A stretch of DNA of 23,051 nt from JBFKAV01 sp041621405. Its GTDB lineage: Bacteria; Pseudomonadota; Alphaproteobacteria; Rhodobacterales; Rhodobacteraceae. Location of the stretch: the NCBI GenBank assembly GCA_041621405.1, contig JBFKAV010000040.1, positions 1 through 23,051 of the forward strand, given 5' to 3'. Shown one piece after another: positions 7,328 through 16,920 of this stretch. Position 1 is the first letter of the stretch; every line of letters begins with the position of its first letter. A program made the translations under genes and the position numbers. The notes below the pieces were generated by a model, which did no database searches, was not told where the DNA came from, and worked only from the letters and a program-made list of their open reading frames with translations.

Positions 7328-8086
7328 ATGACCGGCGTTCCCGCCTTCACCGAATCGCCCCTGCCGCTCTTCGAGGCCGACGAAGCGGAGCCGGTGGCGC
7401 TGCCGGAAAAGCTGCCCTCGTACATCCGGGACCACCGCAGGCGCCTGCGCGAACGCTTCCTCGCCGGCGGGCCAGAGGCGATGCCGGACTACGAGCTCCT
7501 CGAGCTCCTCCTCTTCCGCGCCATCCCGCGGCAGGACGTGAAGCCGCTCGCCCGCCGCCTGCTCGAGGCGTTCGGCGATTTCAACGCCGTCGTCTCGGCC
7601 CCGCCGGCCCGGCTTGCGGAGGTCGAGGGCGCGGGCGAGGCGGTCACCTGCGAGCTCAAGATCGTCGAGGCCGCGGCGCATCGCCTCGCGCGCTCGCGGG
7701 TGCTGCGCCAGCACGTTCTCTCCAGCTGGGCAGCGCTGGTCGACTATTGCCACACCGCCATGGCCCACCGCGAGACCGAGCAGTTCCGCGTGCTCTACCT
7801 CGACCGCAAGAACGTGCTGATCGCCGACGAGGCGCAGGCGCGGGGCACGGTCGACCACGTGCCGGTCTACCCGCGCGAGGTGGTCAAGCGGGCGCTGGAG
7901 CTCAACGCCTCGGCGCTGATCCTGGTGCACAACCACCCCTCCGGCGACCCGACGCCGTCGGAGGCAGACATCGCCATGACCTACCGCATCCGCGACGCCG
8001 CAGAGGCGCTGGGCCTGATGCTCCACGATCACCTGATCGTTGGCAAGTCGCGCGAGCTGAGCTTCCGCTCGGGCGGCTATCTCTAG
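7328..8086 (+). CDS. radC: RadC family JAB/MPN-domain protein
   Basis: A 252-residue RadC/YicR protein. The N-terminal helical part contains helix-hairpin-helix-like segments (DYELLELLLFRAIPRQD near 54-70, and LAEVEGAG near 97-104). The C-terminal JAB/MPN domain carries the metal-site motif HNHPSGDPTPSEAD with His201, His203 and Asp214, and an upstream Glu151 in the sequence EQFRVLYLDRKN. The JAMM set is therefore complete. Despite the name, an enzymatic role in DNA repair has not been firmly shown; links to recombination and natural transformation have been proposed. ATG 7328 has AGGG 8 nt upstream. The gene is preceded by about 200 bp of non-coding DNA with a near-CtrA site and converges with the OmpA-type gene. 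Confidence 0.93.
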   Translation: MTGVPAFTESPLPLFEADEAEPVALPEKLPSYIRDHRRRLRERFLAGGPEAMPDYELLELLLFRAIPRQDVKPLARRLLEAFGDFNAVVSAPPARLAEVEGAGEAVTCELKIVEAAAHRLARSRVLRQHVLSSWAALVDYCHTAMAHRETEQFRVLYLDRKNVLIADEAQARGTVDHVPVYPREVVKRALELNASALILVHNHPSGDPTPSEADIAMTYRIRDAAEALGLMLHDHLIVGKSRELSFRSGGYL

Positions 8087-8101
8087 GCCCGTTCTCCGGG
8101 C
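8087..8101. terminator. Weak hairpin between convergent radC and OmpA-type gene
   Basis: GCCCG (8087-8091), loop TTCTC, CGGGC (8097-8101) forms a 5-bp stem directly after the radC stop, followed by more GC-rich complementary sequence. There is no T-run, so intrinsic termination is doubtful. Confidence 0.25.
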
Positions 8102-8126
8102 ACCCGGCCCGGTCCGCAGCCACTGC

Positions 8127-9716
8127 TCAGCGAAGCCAGACCTCCACCCGCCGGTTCACCCGCCGCCCCCAGGCGCTGTCGTCGCAGGCCATCGGCAGCG
8201 CCTCGCCGAAGGCCAGGGCGGTGAGCCTGACGCGGCTGAAATCCGCGGTCTCGGCCAGGGCGCGGACGGCGTTCATCACCGTCTCCGCCCGGGTGCGCGA
8301 GATCCTGAGATTTCCCGCCGCCCCGCCCTCGCCGTCGCTGAAGCCCGCGAAGATCATTTCGCGGCCGTCATAGACCCCGGCCTCAAGCGCCTCGGAAAGA
8401 AGGATCGCGTTGCCGCGCGACGGCGCGTCGAGCCCCGCCGCGCCGGGACGGAAGCGGAAGGTCGGGCTGAGCCGCTCGGCGCCTTCGAGCGCGCGCACCA
8501 TCTCCTGCAGCGCCGACAGCGGCACCTCGGCCCCCGCGGCCAGGATCGCCTTGGCGAGCCGGTCGCCCTGTGCCGCCAGCGGCACCCGGCGGGCGCCGAG
8601 ATCGGTGAAGCCGGCGCGGCGGATCACCCGCTCGGCGGTCGGGGTGGACAGGAAGGCCAGGAAATCCCGCGCGATCGCCGGCAGCCGCCGCGCCGGGGCG
8701 TAGAGGAACATCGGCGCCACCAGCGGGTAGTCCTCACTGCGGATCGCCGCGTCCTCGGGGCTGACCGTAAAGCCGCAGCCGCCGGCCAGCGGCAAACCGC
8801 GGGCCGTGCCGAGCGCCGAGGCCAGCGTCACCCCCAGCGCGAAGGGATCGCCTGCGACAGCGTCGGCGAGTTCCGCCGCATCGCCGTGGCGGAGCGCGGC
8901 GGCGGAAAGCCCCCTTGCCCCGGGCGCGAGCAGCGCGGCCTCGATTCCCTGCTGCGCGCCCTGGGCGGCCTCCATCGCGTGCAGCTGCACCGGCACGCCC
9001 GCCGGTCCGCCCAGGTCGCCCCAATCGGCGATTTCGCCGGTGAGCGCCCGGCCGAGATCCTCGGGCGAAATCGCCGGCAGCGGGTTCGCCGGGGCCACGG
9101 CCGCCACATAGGCGTCATAGGCCACGACCCGGCTCTGCGCCGAGGCCGAGAGCGTACCGATCCCGGCCTCACGCGCGAGAGCCAGCTCGGCCGGGCGAAC
9201 CTCGCGCGCCGCCATCGCCAGATCCGCCTCGCCCGCCACCAGGTCGGCGAAGCCCTCGTCGGTGGTGGTCAGCCGGAACCCGACCCGGGCCAGCACCCGG
9301 CCCTCGGCATCGGCGATACTGTAGGTGAAGCCCAGCGCGTCGCGGATCTCGCGCGCCGCCTTCAGCCCGCGCTGGGCGGCGAAGGCCTCGAGAAGCGCCG
9401 GCATCAGCACGGCCCCCATCGCCTCGGCGCCCGAGAGCGTCACCTCGGCCACGAAGGCCTCGAGGTCAGGGCAGCCCGGTCCCTTGCAGTTCACCCCGAG
9501 CGCATCCACCGTCAGCGGCCCGTAGACCGTGTCGACCCTGTAGAACTCGCCGTCGAAGCCGAGCAGCGTGCCCTCCAGCGCGAAGCTGCCGTCGCGCGAG
9601 CTGAGCCGCACGTCCTGCGCCAGGGCGGCGCGCGGCGGCACGGAAAGGCAGAGAAGAAGCGCGGCGAGCATCGCCGCGGCGGACCGCGTCGGTCGCATCT
9701 CGGGCCCTGGGATCAA
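8127..9716 (-). CDS. Periplasmic substrate-binding (PstS-like) / OmpA-domain protein
   Basis: A 529-residue exported protein. A Sec signal peptide occupies the first 33 or so residues (hydrophobic AAMLAALLLCLSV ending in ALAQ). A central periplasmic binding-protein fold of the phosphate-type PBP family spans about 100-395, and a C-terminal OmpA/MotB-like peptidoglycan-binding domain about 425-529. The OmpA part shows the conserved pattern FAGFSDGEG, RISRTRAETVMNAV and GRRVNRRVEVWL. The likely role is ligand binding in the periplasm while held to peptidoglycan; the ligand is not predictable. ATG 9716 begins 7 bp after the stop of the upstream exported protein, so the two are probably co-transcribed. 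An internal ATG (MRPTRS, residue 7) is an alternative start. It ends convergently with radC. Confidence 0.85.
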   Translation of the reverse strand: MIPGPEMRPTRSAAAMLAALLLCLSVPPRAALAQDVRLSSRDGSFALEGTLLGFDGEFYRVDTVYGPLTVDALGVNCKGPGCPDLEAFVAEVTLSGAEAMGAVLMPALLEAFAAQRGLKAAREIRDALGFTYSIADAEGRVLARVGFRLTTTDEGFADLVAGEADLAMAAREVRPAELALAREAGIGTLSASAQSRVVAYDAYVAAVAPANPLPAISPEDLGRALTGEIADWGDLGGPAGVPVQLHAMEAAQGAQQGIEAALLAPGARGLSAAALRHGDAAELADAVAGDPFALGVTLASALGTARGLPLAGGCGFTVSPEDAAIRSEDYPLVAPMFLYAPARRLPAIARDFLAFLSTPTAERVIRRAGFTDLGARRVPLAAQGDRLAKAILAAGAEVPLSALQEMVRALEGAERLSPTFRFRPGAAGLDAPSRGNAILLSEALEAGVYDGREMIFAGFSDGEGGAAGNLRISRTRAETVMNAVRALAETADFSRVRLTALAFGEALPMACDDSAWGRRVNRRVEVWLR

Positions 9717-9723
9717 GCTCGCA

Positions 9724-10665
9724 TCACTGGGCGGCGATCTTCAGGTCTCGCGCCAGGTTTTTCAACATCAGATCGCCCGCAGCCCCGGCGGCGCAGGCGG
9801 GCAGCGCGATCCGCACGGCCACCGGCGCCCCCGGCAGGCCCTCGCCCAGCTGCAGCGTCTCAGCCTCGATCTCGCCGCCGCAGGTGGCCGGTGTCACCGC
9901 GGCGGATAGCGAGATCCGCACCGCCCCGGTTCGCGCCGCCCCAGCCGCGGGGAAAGAGTAGACCTCGGCCCGGCGCGCGCCGGGAACCTCGGCGGTGCCG
10001 AGCACCAGAAGGAAGCCGCCGCGCCCGGCTTCCGCCGCCTGCGCGCCCCTGGGCGCGCCGCGCCAGACATGGCCGGCATCGCCCCGGGCCGCGCCGTACT
10101 CGAAGGCGTGCACCGAAAGCCCGCCCGCGCCTTGCCACATCGTCACCACGCGCTCGTAGCCCGCCGCGCCGGGGACCTGAACCGCGGTGGTCAGGCTCTC
10201 GCCGCCCGGCAGCCGCGCGGTGAAGCGCGCCAACTCGTCGAAGGCGGGGAAAACCGTCTCTATCACGCCCGAAGGCGAGGCCTGAAAGGTGGCCGAGAGC
10301 GCCCCGTGCGCGAGCGTCACGGTCGCGCCCGCGTGGCACGGCGCCTCGAGCCTGAGCCGGGCCGTGCCGCCCGGCGCGGCCTCGGCGGTGAGGCTTGCGC
10401 CGCAGGGCAGGCCCAGGGGGCCGTATGCCGCCGTCCGCCCGGGGCCGCCCGCGTCCTCCGGTGCCGCCGCGGCCACCGGCGCGCCGCCCTGGCCGCGCGG
10501 CAGGGCCCGCACCACCGGATCGCCAGGCAGAACCAGCGGACCGCCCAAGCTGAACCGCACCGGCAGCACCTCCTGCGCGGGGGCCGCGCTGGCGACTGCC
10601 AGGATTGCCATGATCGCACCCGTAAGATGCCCCCGCCGCGCGGGGGCGCCACTGCCCGTCCTCAT
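9724..10665 (-). CDS. Exported protein of unknown function downstream of secA
   Basis: A 313-residue protein with a signal peptide (basic start with PARRGHLTG, then AIMAILAVASAAPA and probable cleavage before QEVLP). The mature part is Ala/Gly/Pro-rich with likely beta strands, and its four Cys fall in two well-separated pairs (GLPCGA and EAPCHA; PATCGG and LPACAA) that could form disulfides in the periplasm. I recognise no domain. Homologous-looking genes beside secA in this bacterial group are sometimes just called translocase because of the neighbour, and nothing in the sequence supports a translocase activity. It follows secA by 96 bp and precedes the substrate-binding/OmpA gene by 7 bp, which suggests that the two exported proteins work together. 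GGAG lies slightly far (about 11 nt) from ATG 10665. An internal ATG at the hydrophobic segment is unlikely because it would remove the basic n-region. Confidence 0.75.
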   Translation of the reverse strand: MRTGSGAPARRGHLTGAIMAILAVASAAPAQEVLPVRFSLGGPLVLPGDPVVRALPRGQGGAPVAAAAPEDAGGPGRTAAYGPLGLPCGASLTAEAAPGGTARLRLEAPCHAGATVTLAHGALSATFQASPSGVIETVFPAFDELARFTARLPGGESLTTAVQVPGAAGYERVVTMWQGAGGLSVHAFEYGAARGDAGHVWRGAPRGAQAAEAGRGGFLLVLGTAEVPGARRAEVYSFPAAGAARTGAVRISLSAAVTPATCGGEIEAETLQLGEGLPGAPVAVRIALPACAAGAAGDLMLKNLARDLKIAAQ

Positions 10666-10761
10666 GCCGCTGCATTCTCCGTCAGCGTGATTTGCCTGGC
10701 AGGCTAGCAGAAATGTGCGGCCATGTCAGGGGCCTGCGGCCGGCACTGTTGCGTTTCGCCC

Positions 10762-13473
<2,712 letters not shown>

Positions 13474-13498
13474 TTCGCTCTCGATTTACCTGCTCTGA

Positions 13499-13554
13499 CG
13501 CACTCGTGCGAGATGCCGCCTTGCCCGCCCTCCCGGTGCGCCCTAGAAGGGCGC
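13499..13554 (-). promoter_or_regulatory. Hairpin pair in the secA leader
   Basis: Two inverted repeats lie between the secA promoter and its start codon: a 7-bp stem GCGCCCT-AGA-AGGGCGC at 13538-13554 and CGCA-CTCG-TGCG inside 13499-13510. Neither has a T-run, so they are leader structures or operators rather than terminators. No convincing leader peptide was found. Confidence 0.35.
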
Positions 13555-13592
13555 AGGAAGAATTGGGCCGCCCGGCAGTCTCGGACCCGAGC

Positions 13593-13621
13593 GATGTAAG
13601 GGGCGGGCCCAGGAGTGTCAA
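13593..13621 (-). promoter_or_regulatory. sigma-70 promoter of secA
   Basis: On the minus strand a perfect -35 TTGACA (13616-13621), a 17-bp spacer, and TACATC (13593-13598) as -10. Predicted transcription start is near 13586, leaving a leader of about 110 nt. The element lies in the 187-bp divergent region shared with the parvulin gene. Confidence 0.5.
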
Positions 13622-13660
13622 CTTAGCCGGCCGCCCCCGTCCGGACCCCGGAGGATTCCC

Positions 13661-14560
13661 ATGAGCCTAGCCGATCACCTGCTTCGCAGCGCCGCGCTGG
13701 CCGCGCTTCTCGCCCTTCCCGCCGCCGCGCAGGAGGCCGCCGACGCGCCTGCGGCCGAGGCTCCGGCGGCCGAGGCTCCGGCCCGGGACGTCACCGCCGA
13801 TACCGTGGTGGCCACCGTGAACGGGATCGACATCACCCTCGGCCACATGATCGTGATGCGCGCCCGCCTGCCCGACCAATACCAGTCGCTGCCCGACGAG
13901 TTGCTGTTCTCCGGCATCCTCGACCAGATCATCCAGCAGATCGCCCTCGGCGCCGGCATGGACGGCAAGCTGTCCCGCGGCTCCGAGCTCGCGCTCGAGA
14001 ACGAGCGCCGCGCCTTCGTCGCCGGCGAGGTGCTGAGCGAGGCCGCCGACGGCGCGGTCACCGACGAGGCGCTGCAGGCGCTCTACGCCGAGAGGTATTC
14101 CGACGCCGCGCCGAGCCAGGAATACAACGCCGCGCACATCCTCGTGGAGACCGAGGAGGAAGCCACTGAGGTGAAGGCCGAACTCGACGGCGGCGCGGAT
14201 TTCGCCGATCTCGCCCGCACCCGCTCCACCGGCCCTTCGGGCCCGAACGGCGGCGATCTGGGCTGGTTCACCGAAGGCATGATGGTCGAGCCCTTCGAGC
14301 AGGCGGTGCTCGTGCTCGAGCCCGGCGAGGTCTCCGGGCCGGTACAGACGCAGTTCGGCTGGCACATCATCAAGCTCAACGAGGTGCGCATCAAGGAAGC
14401 CCCGCCGCTCGAAGACGTCGAAGGCGAGCTCTCCGAGGAGCTGCAGCGTCAGGCCATCGAAGCCGCCATTGCCACGGCCACCGGGACCGCGGATGTCGTC
14501 CGCGACGACGAGGGGATCGACCCGGCGGTGCTGCGCAACCTCGATCTCGTTTCCGAGTGA
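13661..14560 (+). CDS. Periplasmic parvulin-type peptidyl-prolyl isomerase
   Basis: A 299-residue exported foldase. The signal peptide ends near residue 23 (LAALLALPAAAQ), followed by a low-complexity Ala/Glu/Pro linker with a repeated AAEAP unit. A SurA/PrsA-like N-terminal chaperone segment follows, then one rotamase (PpiC) domain at about 154-244 with YNAAHILVETEEEA, a GPSGPNGGDLGWF loop, MVEPFEQAVL and FGWHIIKL, all typical of parvulins. It should catalyse cis-trans isomerisation of prolyl bonds in secreted proteins. GGAGGA lies 5 nt before ATG 13661. Its divergent pairing with secA is functionally sensible, since SecA exports and this folds. argJ follows after 22 bp, so the three plus-strand genes probably share a transcript. 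Confidence 0.93.
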   Translation: MSLADHLLRSAALAALLALPAAAQEAADAPAAEAPAAEAPARDVTADTVVATVNGIDITLGHMIVMRARLPDQYQSLPDELLFSGILDQIIQQIALGAGMDGKLSRGSELALENERRAFVAGEVLSEAADGAVTDEALQALYAERYSDAAPSQEYNAAHILVETEEEATEVKAELDGGADFADLARTRSTGPSGPNGGDLGWFTEGMMVEPFEQAVLVLEPGEVSGPVQTQFGWHIIKLNEVRIKEAPPLEDVEGELSEELQRQAIEAAIATATGTADVVRDDEGIDPAVLRNLDLVSE

Positions 14561-14582
14561 TCCGGGTCGGGGAGGGACGGCG

Positions 14583-15923
14583 ATGGCCAAGCTGAAGGCG
14601 AAGGACAAGAAGGCGAAGAAGGACAAGGCCGCGAAGAAGGCCGACAAGAAGAAGTCCAAGGAAAAGGCGAAGGCCAAATCCAAGCTTGTCGCGCCGCTTG
14701 CGCCGAAGGGCGGCTTCCCGTCGCTGCCGGCGATCGCCGGCGCCGAATTCGCCGCCGTGGCGGCCGGCGTGCGCTACCCGGGGCGGCTCGACGTGATGCT
14801 CGTCCGCCTCGCTCCCGGCACCGCCATCGCCGGCGCCTTCACCCGCTCGGCCACCCGCTCTGCCCCGGTCCGCGCCTGCGAGGCGCGTCTGGCGACGAAG
14901 CCCAACCCGCGCCAGGGCGCGGCGATCGTCGTCAACTCGGGCAACTCAAACGCCTTCACCGGCGCCGCCGGCGAGGTCGCCGTCGAGGCCGTCTCCGAGG
15001 CGGTGGCGAAGGCGCTGAAGATCCCTGCCACACGGGTATTCCCGGCCTCCACCGGCGTGATCGGCGAGCCCTTGCCGCACGAGCGTATCACCGCCGTGGT
15101 GGGCGAGCTTGCCGCCGGACTCCGGGCCGACGGCCTGGAGCTGGCCGCCCGCGCGATCATGACCACCGATACCTTCCCCAAGGGCGCCGCCGCCGAGATC
15201 GAGATCGACGGCCAACCGATCAGGATAGCAGGCATCGCCAAGGGCTCGGGCATGATCGCGCCCGACATGGGCACGATGCTGGTCTACATCTTCACCGACG
15301 CCAGGGTCGGCCCGGTGCCGCTGCAGCGCATGTGCGCCCGCGCCGTCGACGAGACCTTCAACTGCATCACGGTGGACGGCGACACCTCCACCTCCGACAC
15401 CCTGATCCTCGCCGCCACCGGCACCGCCAAGGCGCCCGAGATCCGCGACGTCCGGACCCGCCAGGGCCGCGCATTCTACGACGCCCTGCGCGGCGTCATG
15501 CTTGATCTCGCGCACCAGGTGGTGAAGGACGGCGAGGGCGCGACCAAGTTCGTCGAGGTCGCCGTCACGGGTGCTGCGAACGCCGCCGACGCCCGCCGCG
15601 TGGCCCTCGCGATCGCCAATTCGCCGCTGGTCAAGACCGCCGTCGCCGGGCAGGACCCGAACTGGGGCCGCATCGTCATGGCGGTCGGCAAGTCCGGCGC
15701 CAACGCCGACCGCGACCGCCTGACGATCCACCTGGGCGAGGTGCTGGTGGCCGAGAACGGCATGGTCGCGCCCTCCTACCGCGAGGCCGACGGCGCCGCG
15801 CACATGAAAGGCGATGAGATCCGCATCGGCGTCGACCTCGGCTTGTCCAAGGGCGCGGCCAAGGTCTGGACCTGCGATCTGACCGACCGCTACATCGAGA
15901 TCAACGCCGACTACCGGTCCTGA
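14583..15923 (+). CDS. argJ: Bifunctional ornithine acetyltransferase / N-acetylglutamate synthase
   Basis: ArgJ recycles the acetyl group from N-acetylornithine to glutamate in arginine synthesis and, in bifunctional forms, also uses acetyl-CoA. The protein self-cleaves into two chains. The cleavage region is KGSGMIAPDMGTML with the nucleophile Thr231 after Gly230 (ATML is the common form, so Gly replaces Ala). Other hallmarks are NSGNSNAFTG near 118-127, ASTGVIGEPLP near 155-165, TTDTFPK near 194-200 and GQDPNWGRI toward the C-terminus. The length of 446 residues exceeds the usual 400-410 because of a Lys/Ala-rich tail at 1-34 before the normal start of the fold (FPSLPAI). ATG 14583 is preceded by GGGAGGGAC, a good binding site, so the tail appears to be translated. 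mutT starts 1 bp after the stop. Whether this copy has acetyl-CoA activity cannot be told. Confidence 0.96.
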   Translation: MAKLKAKDKKAKKDKAAKKADKKKSKEKAKAKSKLVAPLAPKGGFPSLPAIAGAEFAAVAAGVRYPGRLDVMLVRLAPGTAIAGAFTRSATRSAPVRACEARLATKPNPRQGAAIVVNSGNSNAFTGAAGEVAVEAVSEAVAKALKIPATRVFPASTGVIGEPLPHERITAVVGELAAGLRADGLELAARAIMTTDTFPKGAAAEIEIDGQPIRIAGIAKGSGMIAPDMGTMLVYIFTDARVGPVPLQRMCARAVDETFNCITVDGDTSTSDTLILAATGTAKAPEIRDVRTRQGRAFYDALRGVMLDLAHQVVKDGEGATKFVEVAVTGAANAADARRVALAIANSPLVKTAVAGQDPNWGRIVMAVGKSGANADRDRLTIHLGEVLVAENGMVAPSYREADGAAHMKGDEIRIGVDLGLSKGAAKVWTCDLTDRYIEINADYRS

Positions 15924-15924
15924 C

Positions 15925-16323
15925 GTGCGAACCGTCCTCGTCGCCGCCGTGGCGCTAATCGACCGCGATGGGCGGGTGCTCCTGGCCCAGCGCCCCGAGG
16001 GCAAGTCGATGGCGGGCCTCTGGGAATTCCCCGGCGGCAAGGTCGAGCCGGGCGAGACCCCGGAAGTCGCGCTCATCCGCGAGCTGCACGAGGAGCTCGG
16101 CATCGACACCTGGGCGTCCTGCCTCGCGCCGCTCACCTTCGCGTCGCATTCCTATGCCGAGTTCCACCTTCTGATGCCGCTCTTCGCCTGCCGCAGATGG
16201 CAGGGGATCCCCGATTCGAAGGAAGGCCAGGCCCTGACCTGGGTCCGCCCCGAGCGTCTGCGCGACTACCGGATGCCCCCTGCAGACCTGCCACTGATCC
16301 CGGTGCTGCGCGACTGGCTCTGA
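15925..16323 (+). CDS. mutT: MutT-type (d)NTP pyrophosphohydrolase, Nudix family
   Basis: A 132-residue Nudix hydrolase of the MutT subgroup, which removes oxidised nucleotides such as 8-oxo-dGTP from the pool. The complete Nudix box GGKVEPGETPEVALIREL, continuing HEELGI, runs from 37 to 60, with Gly38, Glu44, Arg52, Glu53, Glu56, Glu57 and Gly59 in the expected places. AAVALIDRDGRVLLAQRP and the downstream WVRPERLRDYRMPPADLP match MutT. The start is GTG 15925, one base after the argJ stop, so translation is probably coupled. It is the last gene of the parvulin-argJ-mutT group. Confidence 0.92.
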   Translation: MRTVLVAAVALIDRDGRVLLAQRPEGKSMAGLWEFPGGKVEPGETPEVALIRELHEELGIDTWASCLAPLTFASHSYAEFHLLMPLFACRRWQGIPDSKEGQALTWVRPERLRDYRMPPADLPLIPVLRDWL

Positions 16324-16325
16324 CG

Positions 16326-16344
16326 GATTAGTTGAATTCTAATC
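16326..16344. promoter_or_regulatory. AT-rich inverted repeat upstream of the small-protein pair
   Basis: GATTAG (16326-16331) and CTAATC (16339-16344) are perfect 6-bp arms around TTGAATT, immediately after the mutT stop. The stretch is strikingly AT-rich for this region and contains TCTAAT (16338-16343), a close -10 hexamer. There is no T-run, so an operator/promoter is more likely than a terminator. Confidence 0.35.
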
Positions 16345-16392
16345 AAATTCTGCAAATCTCGGCCCGATCACGAGTCGCATCGGAGTCCTGCC

Positions 16393-16536
16393 ATGTGGGG
16401 AAACCAGATGATCCGCACCATCATGATCGGCACCAGCTTGTCGATCCAGGGCCTGTTCGAGCGCGCTTGCGCCGACGGCACCATCATCGTCCGCGTGGGC
16501 GCGGAGCTGTTCCGCGGCCGCCCGGTGCAGCCATAG
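16393..16536 (+). CDS. Small protein A of a tandem paralogous pair (47 aa)
   Basis: A 47-codon gene whose product reads MWGNQMIRTIMIGTSLSIQG and continues to a conserved end ACADGTI then RVG then LFRGRPV. Its core (residues 7-45) is 26/39 identical to the next small gene, which is the main evidence that both are real. GGAG lies 7 nt before ATG 16393. Predicted strands separated by Gly suggest a small all-beta fold. There is no signal peptide or membrane span, and Cys26 is shared with the second copy. An in-frame ATG at 16408 is an alternative start that also fits the alignment. I do not recognise a family with a known function. An AT-rich inverted repeat lies 50-70 bp upstream. Confidence 0.65.
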   Translation: MWGNQMIRTIMIGTSLSIQGLFERACADGTIIVRVGAELFRGRPVQP

Positions 16537-16655
16537 ACGGCCCAACGCCGCGGCCGCGCTCACGCCGGCTTCACGCCACCGGCCGCGAAGTCACATCGCC
16601 ATCAACAGCCTGTGAAACAAGGGATTTCTCTGCCAATTCGTGAGACAATACCTGC

Positions 16656-16829
16656 ATGAGCAAAGTCCAGAACCACACGATCCGAACGATCGCCATCGGC
16701 ACCCGCGTGCTGGTCCAGGGCCGCTTCGTTTGCCTCTGCGCCGACGGCACCATCCTCATCCGCGTCGGCCAGCGGCTGTTCCGCGGCCGGCCAGTGGATC
16801 AGCACGTGGCGCCACCGGCCGCCGCGTGA
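16656..16829 (+). CDS. Small protein B of a tandem paralogous pair (57 aa)
   Basis: A 57-codon gene parallel to the preceding one. The product begins MSKVQNHTIRTIAIGTRVLV, has VQGRF, then CLCADGTI, RVG and LFRGRPV (ending at residue 47), and adds a short HVAPPAAA-type tail. Residues 9-47 align without gaps to residues 7-45 of the first copy (26/39 identical). Differences are concentrated at the second strand and around a CxC pair (Cys26, Cys28), where the first copy has only one Cys. The ribosome binding site is weak (GAGA about 10 nt before ATG 16656), and the 119-bp gap to the first copy has no clear terminator. Function is unknown; a small nucleic-acid- or protein-binding beta domain is only a guess. 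Confidence 0.65.
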   Translation: MSKVQNHTIRTIAIGTRVLVQGRFVCLCADGTILIRVGQRLFRGRPVDQHVAPPAAA

Positions 16830-16920
16830 CGCCGGCGCCGGTCTCGCCGCGTGAACTTTTCGGATAACCTGCTCTGACGATGGTAGCCTCGTGCCGTTCG
16901 AAACGGTGGGAGGGTCGAGC

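Noticed and set aside
5901..7331. 476-codon plus-strand frame over the tRNA and NDUFA9-like gene
   Set aside because: It runs through tRNA-Leu and is Arg/Pro-rich throughout; the NDUFA9-like frame has a Rossmann motif and a strong ribosome binding site.
7305..7331. 8-codon mini frame (MAAAGFAA) whose TGA overlaps the radC ATG
   Set aside because: It has no ribosome binding site of its own, and radC has AGGG 8 nt upstream, so the overlap is probably incidental.
13488..13500. 13-bp ACCTGCTCTGACG shared with 16867-16879 upstream of the lipocalin-like gene
   Set aside because: Only two copies, in different orientation relative to their genes and without palindrome; best taken as chance.
13661..16323. 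Parvulin-argJ-mutT as a possible novel functional operon
   Set aside because: I recall a secA-divergent parvulin-argJ arrangement as common in Rhodobacteraceae, so the grouping looks like conserved gene order rather than a new system.
16332..16643. 103-codon plus-strand frame
   Set aside because: A shifted-frame shadow over small protein A with His/Arg/Pro-rich composition; the small-protein frame is supported by its paralog.
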